Positions 1-11,689 of a stretch of DNA of 64,000 nt are shown here, in pieces. The stretch spans positions 16,751,501-16,815,500 of the forward strand of contig JAYKKI010000037.1 of assembly GCA_039881145.1 (NCBI GenBank), in the 5' to 3' direction. Every line of letters begins with the position of its first letter. Position 1 is the stretch's first letter. Made by a program: the position numbers and the translations under genes. Below the pieces are notes generated by a model, which saw nothing but the letters and a program-made list of their open reading frames with translations, was not told where the DNA came from and did no database searches. Origin of the DNA: Druceiella hillmani. Lineage: Eukaryota; Arthropoda; Insecta; Lepidoptera; Hepialidae.

Positions 1-1083
1 TAGTTATATTAATAACATCAATGACAGTAGCACGGATGACGTCACAAGAGTTAGTGTTTATTTTGGCACGAAAATAAAAAGAACTCTTTTTAAACAAAAT
101 TTTCTCAACTATATTTGAAAATATTCCGCTCCTATAAGTAAGAAAAACTAAATTCGATGTAATTCTCTTGAATAAATATAAAAAACATTTTTTTCATGTC
201 ATCCATTGCATAACACTCGTGTACAATAGATAGTGAAGTGAAAGAATAGGCCATTGCTCGGTGTTAGTCTAAGTAAAACAAATAATACTTTTTAATTATA
301 ATTTTAAATACAATGGCTATTCTTAGAAATTATTTAATTTTAAATTTCGTTGGCCTTTTCTAAGCTTTAAAAAACTGAAAGACGCAGTTTCGGTTCGTAC
401 CGTAGGTTTTTCATGAAGATGTCGGGATGAAACCATAAAAAGTATTTTCTATTAATATGTGATTCAAGTGCCAACATATTTAAAACAATGGTTACAAAGA
501 ATAGTATAACAAGGACTTTGCATAGTTTTCAATGGTTTTTAAAACGTGGTCATAGATCTCGCACTTGCTAGGCCTCTTTCAGGTTTCTTCGTTTTCTTTT
601 GATACGAACTTTCCTCTGATATGCATTTTCTATAATTACAGGAATATTTACGACTCATATAAGGCGACATTTTAATTTTTTTTTATTTTCCATTTAATTC
701 CGATTTTTATTTATATTCTAGCAAATACTTTTATTATCTCACTTTGTGCTCTATTAGTGCTTTGTAAGCTCATTATAACGATACACAAGTCAACATCCTT
801 ACTGAACGTGTTTCTACGTTACACCAATTTATTATTTACACAAACTAATTACTAACAAACACGCGCACACCTACCCCACTCCTATGACGTCACAGAAAAA
901 CAGATACCGCACTAAAAAGACGTATATTCATGCTCTATCCGTTGTTGGTTTAATAATTGTTAGCATATTATTAGTCTCGTAATTAATAGCGATTGAAATC
1001 AGTAATATTTTGTAACACAAGAAAGTTCCATCACCTGTAATTAACAAGCAAATATTTATTTTTACGCCAAAAAAATTTGCAAT
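1..1083. other. AT-rich interval without a gene
   Basis: No coding similarity or RNA gene is seen. Two perfect 8-bp CRE-type palindromes TGACGTCA lie at 37-44 and 885-892; whether they are bound by anything cannot be told from sequence. The reading frame at 928-1233 (-) runs through the neighbouring TA tract and is not credible. Confidence 0.5.
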
Positions 1084-1084
1084 G

Positions 1085-1142
1085 TGTATATATATATATA
1101 TATTATATATATATATATGTATATATATATATTTATATATAT
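1085..1142. repeat. (TA)n microsatellite, interrupted
   Basis: About 58 bases of alternating T and A with a few interruptions (TT, TG). It is the first and shortest of thirteen long TA tracts in this window. Confidence 0.9.
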
Positions 1143-3575
1143 CATTCGAACACAAGTACTTAGAACTGTGAAATGATTTGGAAAAAGACGGATTAAATTT
1201 TTCAAAAAAATTATTAAACTTTTTTGATCTCATAATGGGTTACTTATGATTAACATTGATTCATTTTACTAGCCACGATTAAATTTACTATTAAACTGTA
1301 ATATAATAAGACCGAAAGTAAATTAATGAAATATTCTACATGAGCGTTCTCTAGAGCAAACTTTAGAGTTTTAACAAAAATCCAAAAATCGGTTATACCA
1401 TTTAATCTTAATATTAAACAGTCTTTACGAAATATTCAAAATGACGATTGTCAACTTACATATATTTCTTGGCACAATCAGTTCTAGCTCAAATGATAAC
1501 CAAACTGTTTGGTGGATGTTTTATCGAACGCCTAGTAAGGAATGACGGTGTAACATAAATATTTTTAAGTAAATTTGGATAACAATTTAAAAACAAATTA
1601 ATATTTGTAAAACGCTCACTGCGTACTAAACATAGGTAAATGATATAAATATATTTTTTTTTCCTAAAATACAAACAATTTAATGATATACCGAGCACGC
1701 AGAAATTTGCATTAACCAAAGATTTGACAACTATATGAATCGAGATAATAGATCGTACGATCGTAAAAAGCGATATCCACAAAACTAGATTCTTGGACGA
1801 CACGCGCATGTGATACATACTCTAAATGAATGAACGCTAGAAACGTAAACAAAAGTACAGCGCTGTCTATGCAAGTTAGGTCTATGCAACTGGGTGTATG
1901 TGCTTTCTTATAAATCACGCGATTCCGATCGCAAATAGACAAAAGAATCCATTAAAACGTGAATAAATTTTATAACGCAATGTGTATTTTTTATTAATTA
2001 CTGTTGAATTTGTTTTATATGTTTTGTTCTCTATAAACTTTAAATAAAAAAATAATAGAATAAATTCAAAAGTAAACTATTTAAATATTCTACATTATTA
2101 TATTAAAATAGAAAGTTTACACAGATATCGATAATATCAGTTATTACTAATATTCAGCAGTGTTAGAGTTTTTTTGGTGGTAATTAGTTTTTTAAATGTA
2201 TTTAATATATTGTTTTTACTGTATTGAATATCGAGCGGGCCACCTCCTCGAATTTATTGGAATTTTGGTATGTTTGAAATTTCGTGACAGCTTATAAAAC
2301 TCTAAGGGTAATTTTTTTTAATAACACTATTAATTTTTATACAATTTTTAATTTCAATACCAATAAGCATGTCAAGCTGGATGCTGGTTTGAAATATCCG
2401 TCATTAGAGATGACTAAATTAAATAAAGAGATTTATTTATAAATTGCTTTAACTTTTTATACAATTTATGAATTTTTATTCATCATACTAAATTAATACA
2501 CAACACATAAGGACTAGTGCCCATATTCTTAAAATAGCAATTGTGAATTTTGTCGTTTTCTCATAATTTATTGAAAATTTCCACAGCGTTTCAAAAAAAA
2601 TTTGTAGAAACAAAATAAAATTACTCCTTAATAAATAATGATTTAAATATAAATGACACGCAATAACGATGATAAAAAATTTTAAACGAAAAAAGAATGA
2701 ACTCTAATCTATTATCAATAGCTTAACTAGAAAACTTTTACATAATTTTCTACAAAATTTTTATGTCGAAAAAACTAACATCAAAACGAAAATAACAGTT
2801 TTGCTCTTAAATATAGATAAATAAAATTACGTTATGCACGCGAATTTTTCACGTTTCAGTGCAAATGTATTAAAAACGCGTTTTCACCTTACACTATGTA
2901 TTTAACTTGAAAAAAATATACTGTGTAGGTACGGATAAAAGTTTAATTTAAGTCCCTATATTAACTCTATATTAGTTAGCTGATATATGCATTTCATTAC
3001 ATATTTTTATTCGTCATGTAAGTGAAGTTAAAAGATAAATAAAACACAAGAATATTTTTGGTGAATTTCTCTAAAACTATCTTGTATTAACTTTGAGTAA
3101 CTTATCTCATCATTTGAGTAACTTATATCATCTTCCTGGAGTTTTCAGATGTTTTCAACAACACTTAAATAAAAATATTTTGTTGAACGGAAAACTTTCT
3201 TTCTGGAATTGATTTCAGAGGTTTTCAACATAAATAATTGCAAACTTTGAATACCTCCTCAAAACTTGCCGCCACTCGAAAATGAAATGAAAAAGCAAAG
3301 GCATGATTTTTATTAGGAGGACCGTAATTATTCCCCGGTACGTCATAAAATTTAACACTGTTTTGGACAAAATTTAAAACAACTTAGGTGGCATTATGCT
3401 AATACGATGAAGGCATAACAGAGGTTGTGCAAGATGAACTGAAACGTGAAGGGAGTGAAGTCTACATTAGGACACCAATATTTGACCGATGTGATTCATA
3501 TATATAACAGACACAATGCGTTAAATGTTAAAAAAGAGATGATTTTGTGAGAAAATGTTTATTTATTATTACAAA
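1143..3575. other. AT-rich interval without a gene
   Basis: No recognisable gene. A short direct duplication of about 21 bases (core TTTGAGTAACTTAT) occurs around 3092-3135. The frames at 1489-1818 and 1712-1942 (-) show no domain or motif I recognise. Confidence 0.4.
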
Positions 3576-3580
3576 AAATT
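3576..3580 (+). repeat. target site duplication, left copy (AAATT)
   Basis: AAATT directly precedes the 5' LTR and is repeated exactly at 7726-7730 directly after the 3' LTR. A 5-bp duplication is normal for Ty1/copia integrases, and it fixes both element ends. Confidence 0.9.
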
Positions 3581-3765
3581 TTTTAAAATATATAATTAAA
3601 TTAGTAACATCAAATAAACAATGTAGCGACATCTATGACGTATGTGATTGTGATTATAACTATTGTCTCTGATATGTCAACCTTTTGTACATCATTATTA
3701 TTAAGAAATAAAGTCAGTCAGCCATTGATTATCTAATTGAGTACACGTCGTTTTAATTTATAATA
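3581..3765 (+). repeat. 5' LTR of the copia element (185 bp)
   Basis: Aligned base for base with 7541-7725 without gaps; 8 substitutions. It starts TTTTAAAA where the 3' LTR starts TGTTAAAA, so the terminal TG has mutated here. It contains an AATAAA polyadenylation signal at 3707-3712. It ends TAATA, directly followed by the primer binding site. Confidence 0.96.
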
Positions 3766-3780
3766 GGTTATGGGCCCAGT
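3766..3780 (+). other. primer binding site, initiator tRNA-Met half-molecule type
   Basis: GGTTATGGGCCCAGT lies directly after the 5' LTR. As I recall it, this is the motif with which Drosophila copia pairs to an internal segment of initiator tRNA-Met rather than to the tRNA 3' end. It supports assignment to animal Ty1/copia. Confidence 0.88.
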
Positions 3781-4589
3781 ATCGCCCTTAGGAGAAAGTA
3801 AAAAGTATATTTATCAGTTAGCTAGCATAGGCATTCTGAAAATCAGTGTTAAAATGAAATCAGTAAAAAAATTATTTCGTGATTCGTGAAATAGCACGTG
3901 TTGTCACCATAATGGCGTCTAATCCTTGTCTAACTAACGTACCAAAGCTCAAAGGCAGAGAAAACTATCACGAGTGAGCCTTTGCAGTGGAAAACTTGCT
4001 GATTTTGGAAGGCGTGGCGAATACCATCAAAGCGGAGCTTACTAAAGAAACAGCCGAAAATGATGCGAAAGCTAAAGCAAAATTAATCCTGACTATAGAT
4101 CCCTCGCTGTATGTTCACATAAAAGAAGCCAAAAATTATGTTCGATGATTCTGGATTCTCTGGAAGAATATCGTTCCTGCGCAATTTAATTTCGATCCGT
4201 ATTGACAATTGTGAATCAATGACAAGTTATGTTACGCAAATAATAGAAACGGGACAGAAGTTGTCTGGAACAGGTTTTTTTGTGAACGACGAGTGGATTG
4301 GCTGCTTGATGCTGGCAGGATTAACTGAAAAATACATTATAAACTATGATAATGGCGATTGAACACTCAGGGATCGCCATTACTGCTGAAGTAGTAAAAA
4401 CGAAACTCATAGATATGGCCGGAGATGATTGTCAAGTCGGAAGTGCATTCTTGAGTAGAGGGCAGCACAGTCGACAGAAAAACTCTAAAGTTGGCAGCTC
4501 TGGAAAGAATGACAGCAAAAATCATCATGGCGGCGGTGTTTTGTCTATGAACATGAATGTCTACAAAACGGACAAGGCGAATATAAAAT

Positions 4590-4631
4590 TGTATCGTTTG
4601 TAAACAATTTGGATACTACAAAAACCAGTGT
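4590..4631 (+). pseudogene. Gag zinc knuckle with His-to-Tyr change
   Basis: Read from 4590, the fragment is CIVCKQFGYYKNQC: Cys at positions 1, 4 and 14, but Tyr at position 9 where a CX2CX4HX4C knuckle has His. This would impair zinc binding. It sits out of frame with both flanking Gag segments. Confidence 0.75.
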
Positions 4632-5309
4632 AATCAGTCAATTAATTATTCCGAGAAAACAAAGAAAACACATGCTTTCTCAGCTGTTTTTCTAAGTGGT
4701 AAATATGGAAAACATGAGTGGCATTTAGACAGTGGAGCGAGTGCTCATATGACACATGATGAAAACATGTTGCAAAACAGAATGTTTACATCCAGCATTA
4801 AGTAGATTATAGCTGCTAATAGGAGTGCTATGCCAGTTTTGTGCTCGGGTGATGTGGCCATTGTAACAGTGACTCCAAACTGTAAATACGAGATTACACT
4901 GAAACATGTGTTATGTGTTCCTGACCTTACTACGAATTTGATATCCATTAGTCAGATGATTAAAATTGGTATTAGAGTATAATTCAAGAAGAAGAGATAT
5001 GATGTTTACGATAAAAACAATGAATTAGTTGCAGCGGCGAATGAGATTTATGGTGTTTACAAGTTGTCTTTAGAATATAAGCACTGTCTGTTTACATCTT
5101 CTGCGGCAGTAAACGGTGCAGTATGACACATAAGAATGGGTCATCTAAATATGAATGACTTAAATGCAATGAAAGAAGGTGCAGTATTGGGATTATTATA
5201 CACTGACAAGCCTGTAATTAACAAAAGTTCGTGCACAGTGTCTTGCGAAGGAAAATAAAGTCGCTTACCTTTTAGTCATAATAGAACACGGAGTGGCAGA
5301 GTACTGGAT

Positions 5310-5795
5310 ATGATACATGCTGATGTATGCGGACCGATGGAAACGGCTTCGATAGGCGGATCAAGGTATTTCCTAATATTTATCGATGATTATTCTCGAA
5401 TGGCTTTTGTTTACTTCCCCAAAGCCAAGAGTGAAGTTTATAAATACTTCAAAGAATATAAAGCGATGGTTGAGAATCAACAAAGCAATAAAATCAAAAT
5501 GTTTAGGACAGACAATGGCTTAGAGTTTTGCAGCAGGGAATTTGATAATTTTTAAAAGATGCTGGAATAATTCACCAAAAAACAAATCCCTATACTCCTG
5601 AGCAGAACGGGTTAAGTGAGCGAATTAATAGAACCTTATTTGAGCGAGCTCGTTGTTTGTTATTTGATGTTAATCTAGAGAAAAGGTTTTGGGCAGAGGC
5701 GATTAATACAGCTGTTTATCTCAGGAATAGATCGGTTGCATCAATATTAAATAACAAAACACCTTTGAGCTCTGGTTTAATTCAAAACCAGATTT
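5310..5795 (+). pseudogene. copia integrase catalytic core
   Basis: Residues MIHADVCGPMETAS carry the first Asp, FRTDNGLEFC the second, and NGLSERINRT the Glu of the DDE triad. The first two are in one frame ending at TAA 5553-5555. The third is in the next frame, which is open until TAA 5795-5797. The GKGYRVYDP-like C-terminal integrase segment follows at 5824-6078 in a third frame. All three catalytic residues survive at DNA level, but they cannot be made as one protein. Confidence 0.92.
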
Positions 5796-6356
5796 AAGTC
5801 ATATCCGAATATTTGGTAGTGAGGTGATGGTCCATGTACCAAAGGAAAAAAGATTGAAATGGGATACCAAGTCACAAAAACACATCCTAGTTGGTTTCTC
5901 TAAAAATTTCAAGGGATACAGAGTTTATGATCCCATCAAAAGATGTATGATTACAAGTAGAGATGTGATCATTCATGAAAGCACTGACAAAAATTATTCA
6001 CGTGACAATGTATCAGTTTCAGTTGAGGATACTTGTGAAGAAAAAGAATCAGATCATGAAATGAGGCAGGAAGTATGAATGTAATGTTAGAGAACGAAAC
6101 TACTCCCTCAGTCTAGGATATCTCTAATTGTAAATATGAGAATGCTATATTAGATTTAGCCTCTACGTTCCAGCAATCTGTAAGCACAGATGAAGAGCTA
6201 AATACAAGAGGACAATCTGAAGATAAAGAAGAGTCAGATCTAGCAGAAACAATAACTAAACGTATCAAAAAGAAACCTGAGCGTTATGGTTTTACTAATC
6301 TATGCATATCATCAAGCACAGAATGTGTCGGTGATCCCATAAATGTTGAAGAAGCA

Positions 6357-6925
6357 TTGAATAGCTTGGACAAAGAAAAATGGATTGAGGCAATGCGAGA
6401 AGAACTGCAAGCATTTGAAGACAATCAGGCGTGGGTACCTGTTGACGAGTTGCCTTCTGATAAAACTTTAGTACAGTGTAAATGGGTATTTAAAAGAAAA
6501 GTGAACAGTGATAAAAGTGTGCGGTATAGAGCGCGTTTAGTGGCTAAAGGTTATACGCAACGGCTAGGTGTGGACTATGATGACACTTTTTCACCAGTGG
6601 TTAGGCATTCAACACTTAGACTCTTATTTGCTCTAGCAGTGCAGTTAAACTTAGACATTACTCATCTAGACGTTAAAACAGCTTTTTTAAATGGTTATCT
6701 TAAGAGGACATTTACATGATGCAACCTGATATTTTTTGTGACAGAACTAAGAAAAAGATTATTGAAAAACTTAATAAAGCCATATATGGATTAAAGCAGT
6801 CATTTAGACCTTGGTATGAGAAAGTTGAGCAATGTTTGTGTGAGTTAAATTTTAAGAAATGTAAATTGAAACCATGTGTATTTACAAAACTGAATAACGA
6901 TATTAAAATAGTTATTCTATTATAG
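6357..6925 (+). pseudogene. copia reverse transcriptase, catalytic YVDD box missing
   Basis: The segment from MNSLDKEKWIEAMREE through RARLVAKGYTQ and FSPVVRHSTLRLLFALA to LDVKTAFLNGYL is a textbook copia RT N-terminal half. A frame change near 6716 continues into IYGLKQSFRPWYEKV. At 6923-6925 TAG ends the frame exactly where the YVDD motif should begin, and no YVDD can be read in any frame there, which indicates a small deletion. Later RT sequence resumes around 6940 (FSNSMKETDKLF). Confidence 0.93.
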
Positions 6926-7530
6926 ATTTCTTTGTTTTTTCAAACAGTATGAAGGAAACAGATAAATTATTTTCAGTACTGTCTTCAAAGTTTAAAATTA
7001 AAAATTTAGGACAAGTTCAGAATTGTCTAGGAATGCGTGTTAAAATTGATAAAGAAAATAAGTTTATTACATTAGACCAAAAGCAATGTAGAAGAATTGT
7101 TGAGTAAATTTAATATGTTAGATTGTAAAGATTGTACTACTCCAATGGAATGTAAATTGAATATTGAAAAAAATGAAACTCGTTACCAAAAGATTCCATA
7201 TGAACACCTGATTGGAAATCTCATGTACTTATCAGTGCTAACAAGGCCTGACATAGCATTTAGTGTCAGTTTTCTAAGTCAATTTAATAGATGTTATACT
7301 GATGTTCATTGGAATTATGCGAAAAGGATTCTCAGATATCTAGAGAAAACAAAAAAAATATTAACTTAAAATATTTGCCAACAACAACTATGCCTGCTGA
7401 TGTGTTAACAAAGGGACTTAGTGCTAATAAGCATTACAAATATGTTGAAAGTATGGGAGTTAATTTTTGTAGATGGCAGAAATTAAGATATTCTGTTTTT
7501 TTGTAAATTTGGAAATTTAGTTTATTTGCT

Positions 7531-7540
7531 GTAGTTGGGG
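7531..7540 (+). other. polypurine tract of the copia element
   Basis: GTAGTTGGGG abuts the 3' LTR start at 7541. It is short and interrupted by pyrimidines, but its position and G run fit the plus-strand priming site. Confidence 0.7.
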
Positions 7541-7725
7541 TGTTAAAATATATAATTAAATTAGTAACATCAAATAAACAATGTAGCGACATCTATAACG
7601 TATGTGATTGTGATTATAACTATTTTCTCTGATATGTCAACCTTCTGTACATCACTATTATTAGGAAATATAGTCAATCAGCCATTGATTATCTAATTGA
7701 GTACACGTCGTTTTAATTTATAATA
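7541..7725 (+). repeat. 3' LTR of the copia element (185 bp)
   Basis: Matches 3581-3765 at 177 of 185 positions. It keeps the canonical TGTT start. The AATAAA present in the 5' LTR reads AATATA here (7667-7672), so the signal that would end a transcript of this copy is altered. Confidence 0.96.
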
Positions 7726-7730
7726 AAATT
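7726..7730 (+). repeat. target site duplication, right copy (AAATT)
   Basis: Exact repeat of 3576-3580, directly after the 3' LTR. Confidence 0.9.
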
Positions 7731-8656
7731 AATAAATAGAAAATAAATTTTGACGTTTTAATGATTATTGCATCATTTAGCTGATTTCATATTAAGTTCT
7801 ATATCAAATACCAATTAAATTAAAAAGATCATTGGTTTGGTTTGATTTATCCTTAAATTGTCGATATCGATATCAGATATCGATAATATCAGATATTGAA
7901 TGCAATTACTTTTAAAAAACTCGGTACACCAAAATAATGGCTTATTTTTATTTAGAGGATAAAATATTTCTATATAAATGAGAACAAACACGTTGGAGCA
8001 CAAATAACTAAATTCTTTCATAAATTCGTTAATATCATAAAAATGGCCACGTGTGTAAGAACACGAATAAAATATGAAATATCTACGTAAATTTTATATA
8101 CATAAGTCTAACACTCTGGAAACTGAGAAGTTATGGTAGATACAGTTATCCACTGATTGAGGAAAACGGAGATGCAGTACACAGTTTTTGCGCCGAAAAT
8201 TGTTATAATGCAATAGGAGATAAATTGGTTCGGACAGCGTCGCGGAATTTTCTGTCGGTAGTGATACAAGGAAAAAGATATAACTCCCTACGATGAAATA
8301 GAGTTCTAGGACGTAAACTAGTCCGAAATAAAAACATCACAAAAGAAGTAAATTTTTACTTTCTTTTTAGAAGTAATTTTGATAAAGTGGATTAAATATC
8401 AATAAAAGTGTTAATAACTTTAAATTAAAGATAATTTAAAATTGAGACTGTGAGATCTAGGTTATCACAACCACAAAACCATTTTTATCGAGATATTTCG
8501 GATAAAGCTTCTCCTTAAGAAAAACATAAATATTTAAAATGAAAAGTACATTTAATATACAAAACAAAACCTACAAATTAAATTGGAATATACGTATAAA
8601 ATATTACTTATTTTCTTTCGTTCCAATTTATAACTATGCACAATTCAAAAATCAAT
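7731..8656. other. AT-rich interval without a gene
   Basis: No coding similarity. A cluster of ATATCGAT-type short palindromes occurs at 7860-7900. The minus frame at 7815-8021 has no recognisable motif. Confidence 0.4.
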
Positions 8657-8808
8657 CGGAATATCATATATAATGTTAGTAAGCGTTTAAACAGCGGAAT
8701 ATCATATATAATGTTAGTAAGCGTTTAAACAGCGGAATATCATATATAATGTTAGTAAACGTTTAAACAGCGGAATATCATATATAATGTTAGTAAGCGT
8801 TAAAAGCG
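8657..8808 (+). repeat. tandem repeat, 38-bp unit x 4
   Basis: Copies begin with CGGAATATCATATATAATG at 8657, 8695, 8733 and 8771. The first three are nearly identical (one G/A change) and the fourth decays after about 30 bases. Each unit carries the palindrome GTTTAAAC or a variant. There are no unique spacers, so this is not a CRISPR array. Confidence 0.95.
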
Positions 8809-9771
8809 CTATTATATTAATACTCAGCTTAGAGCTTTTGCTTATAATGATAAAACCCATAATTATATTATTGACACACGCAGAAAAGTTTTGATTTTCT
8901 TTGTAAAATTTACTTCTTTATAATGCTTTTACTATTAACATATTTTAATTATTACCTATTTGATGCAATGCTAATTGAATTAGATAGACAGAATAAAATA
9001 AAATATACCTACCGGTATTTTTTGTATATTAGCGCAGTCGTTAAAATGTTGTTTTTGGAAATTGTTAATAGTTTATTAAGAAAAAACTTAGAAATGTGTT
9101 TAGTTTCTACCGATATTAATAATTGAGTAACATTCCAGCCATCTATATATTTTTTAAATGAAGGCAACTAGTATTGCTTAAAGAGGTTAATTGTAAGATC
9201 GGGATTTATTGATATTTCCTCACTCGTAGTTTTCAAGATATTTTTCTTTAATAATTTTTTTCCCATAAATGTTTAATGAACGTCATTGTAAGATACAATT
9301 TATAGTTGTTGTAATGTAATTAACATTATAATTCATAATAATTTTTAACATTAATAAACGCTATTTGGTTATTTTGCGGCCATTCATTCCTATAGAAACT
9401 ATAAATCGAGTTTAACGCATGTTTCATAATATTCAAAACATTACAAATTCTGATTTTAACTAAAATATTGAAGACTAATTATGTAATTTAAACTGTCTAA
9501 AATTATATAAATATTCCGTTTTCGAAACCGTTAGAACGATAAAGTTAGATCCTAGATCTTATCATTTTTTTAAATATGCACCATGATTTTATGCCTGTGA
9601 AGTATATATAAGTATAACATGTTATAATATATTTACGTTGTGAAAACTGAATATTTGTAAATTGTATAATAGACATATTATACACACCGTAATGTTTATG
9701 AAAGTTGTATAAATAACAAAGCGTCATCAACTAGTAGAAATTTGAATAGCACGTAATTTTGTTAAACGATG
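8809..9771. other. AT-rich interval without a gene
   Basis: Nothing recognisable. The frame at 8923-9126 (+) has no domain signature and looks like chance open sequence. Confidence 0.4.
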
Positions 9772-9772
9772 T

Positions 9773-9845
<73 letters not shown>

Positions 9846-9869
9846 ATATATATATATGTATGTATATAT
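9772..9869. repeat. (TA)n microsatellite with ATGT interruptions
   Basis: About 98 bases, almost entirely TA, with two TATGTATG interruptions near the right end. Confidence 0.95.
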
Positions 9870-11689
9870 CATCTTTTTACCTACTTTCGACATACAAGGA
9901 AAAATAAACATTAACTACTTTGCAAGATTTTTGTTACTGAATGCATTAAAATATTGAATAGATGTTTCGTTTTTCAAAGCGAAATGATGTTTTATAAATT
10001 TCGTACGTTTAGGGTGTTTATCTCTATCCTAGTAACTGATTTATAAAACTATCTAGATAAAAAAATGTTGTATTCCAAAATTTATTTTTAAACGTGAATC
10101 GATTTTTTCCATATTACATATGCATACGCACAAGATGAAGTTGTGTCCACGCCATTTTATAATCGTTGTATAATTTTAATAATATTTCTTACCTGGTTTT
10201 TCTCATACATTTTACAGATTAACTGTTTATTTTTATCGTTTTATTTAGGATCTAATTCATATAACACAGCAGGTCTGGTCAAAGGTTGTTAGGGTTTTAA
10301 CTTCGTGTTTAGACTCTGAAATCTTGATTTCAGTGTCTAAGGCAAAAATAGCATCAAATCTAATGCTGTTTTTACATTTCCTATTGTTATTGTGGCAGAT
10401 AATTTTCTATTAATTATTATTAAATCCAGAATATAGAACTGGTTGATACACAAGTGTTACTCTGGTTGTTTATAAAAAGAAGGGCAACTTAAAATTTTTC
10501 TATCGCACATAAGTAGTTAAAAACACTGTACGATGAATCTTTAGGTAAATTATTGAGACATACTAAACGGTTACTTTATAGTAAGATTATTAGTGTGAGT
10601 CACAATAAGGGCATTGGGTTTTCCTATTACTAGATGATTCATCTATGAATATTTTACGCCGCCATGCACACATGAACACAGTAACAAGCAATAATGAACG
10701 TTTATTCAATATTTTTGAATATTCCAGTACGAAGAGTATCTCTTCTTCTCTTTAAAAGTATTAGGGTAAGGGAATATTTCACTTACCCTTTCATAGAAGC
10801 GGGACTAGCATCAGTTCAGTACTTATATTTATGTATTATGTTGAACACATTCTTAGCATAATGATATTAATAGTTAAACTATGATGAAACAACATGAATC
10901 TAGACTTCGTAAATCTTGAATCTTGGTTTTGTTTCAACAAGCTCATATATTACATTTTTTGCGTACCTTCGCCATTTCAGTTTTCTTTCTTTATTCCACA
11001 CATTCAATTCATTTTGATTATGATATCATATCTTGTATTTATCTTCAAAATATTAGCCTTTTTTAACTTTATTGTTCATTCACAATTAAATACAATCCCG
11101 AAATAAGTGTTATCGTCAACTCACATTATCTCAAGCAATTCATATAACCTTACCTCATCATTTAATCATTCAACTATTGTGACGTGTTAGCAAGTAAATG
11201 TTATATATAACAAAGATCAGCCTTTGGTATAAAATATTTATAAATGTATTGATTAACTTGATTTCTTGAGTAGTTAAAATTTACTTCCGAGTCAAAAACT
11301 AATTTTGCGATTGTTTTGAATATTCTCATTGAGCTTAGAAAACTAACAGCCTATTTGAGTTTCAATTATCCCTTTTTAAATATTAGTATTTAATTTTTCT
11401 TTCAATAAGTGTGTTCTTTTGTCTTTCTCTGTTCAGTATCACAGAACACAAAACAAATGAAAGAAACTGAATTATTTTATATATTTTTTGGTGTAGATAA
11501 TTTTGTCGCCGAATATTAGAAAGTTAAATGAAGAATTAAACACAGGAATAACGCAAAATGTTGAAACATTCAAAAGAAAACAAAAGTTTGTTCAAAGGGG
11601 TATACACCCAATATGATAAAAATTAGATATTATTCATAAAAATTAGTTACAATCTGACTATAGAAATTGAAGGTGTTCAGTATTGAACA
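9870..11689. other. AT-rich interval without a gene
   Basis: No gene seen. A small inverted repeat of AGGGTAAG and CTTACCCT occurs around 10763-10790. The frame at 10894-11106 (+) is hydrophobic but has no recognisable family. Confidence 0.4.

Larger units (their letters stand above)
3912..7506 (+). pseudogene. copia gag-pol polyprotein, multiply disrupted
   Basis: The ATG at 3912 begins a Gag reading (MASNPCLTNVPKLKG) stopped by TGA at 3975-3977. Gag resumes at 4138-4362 and 4346-4603 in other frames. A zinc knuckle lies at 4590-4631, with the His position read as Tyr. The protease motif DSGAS is at 4728-4742. Stops TAG 4803, TAA 4980, TGA 5124 and TAA 5256 follow in one frame. Integrase keeps Asp (HADVCGP, 5322), Asp (RTDNG, 5511) and, one frame over, Glu (LSERINR, 5618). 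Reverse transcriptase is at 6357-6925 with LDVKTAFLNG (Asp at 6669), but the YVDD box expected near 6920 is lost. The connection region follows at 7097-7369. RNase H is missing: the frame jumps at about 7370 to the C-terminal MPADVLTKGL segment. This is clearly a dead copy. Confidence 0.95.
3581..7725 (+). mobile_element. Ty1/copia LTR retrotransposon, complete but inactive
   Basis: A 4145-bp element with 185-bp LTRs, a 5-bp target duplication, a primer binding site, a purine-rich tract and a gag-pol remnant in the copia order: Gag, protease, integrase, reverse transcriptase. Typical animal copia elements are about 5 kb, so this copy has lost roughly 1 kb, including most of RNase H. The two LTRs are exactly 3960 bases apart and differ at 8 of 185 positions (about 4 percent), so the insertion is not recent. 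The primer site matches the internal initiator tRNA-Met site used by Drosophila copia. Many stops and frameshifts make it non-autonomous. The ends are certain; the subfamily is not resolved. Confidence 0.97.

Noticed and set aside
4725..4948. Minus-strand frames inside the copia element
   Set aside because: Antisense to the protease region of gag-pol.
8657..8808. CRISPR array
   Set aside because: Units are directly adjacent with no unique spacers, and the genome is eukaryotic.
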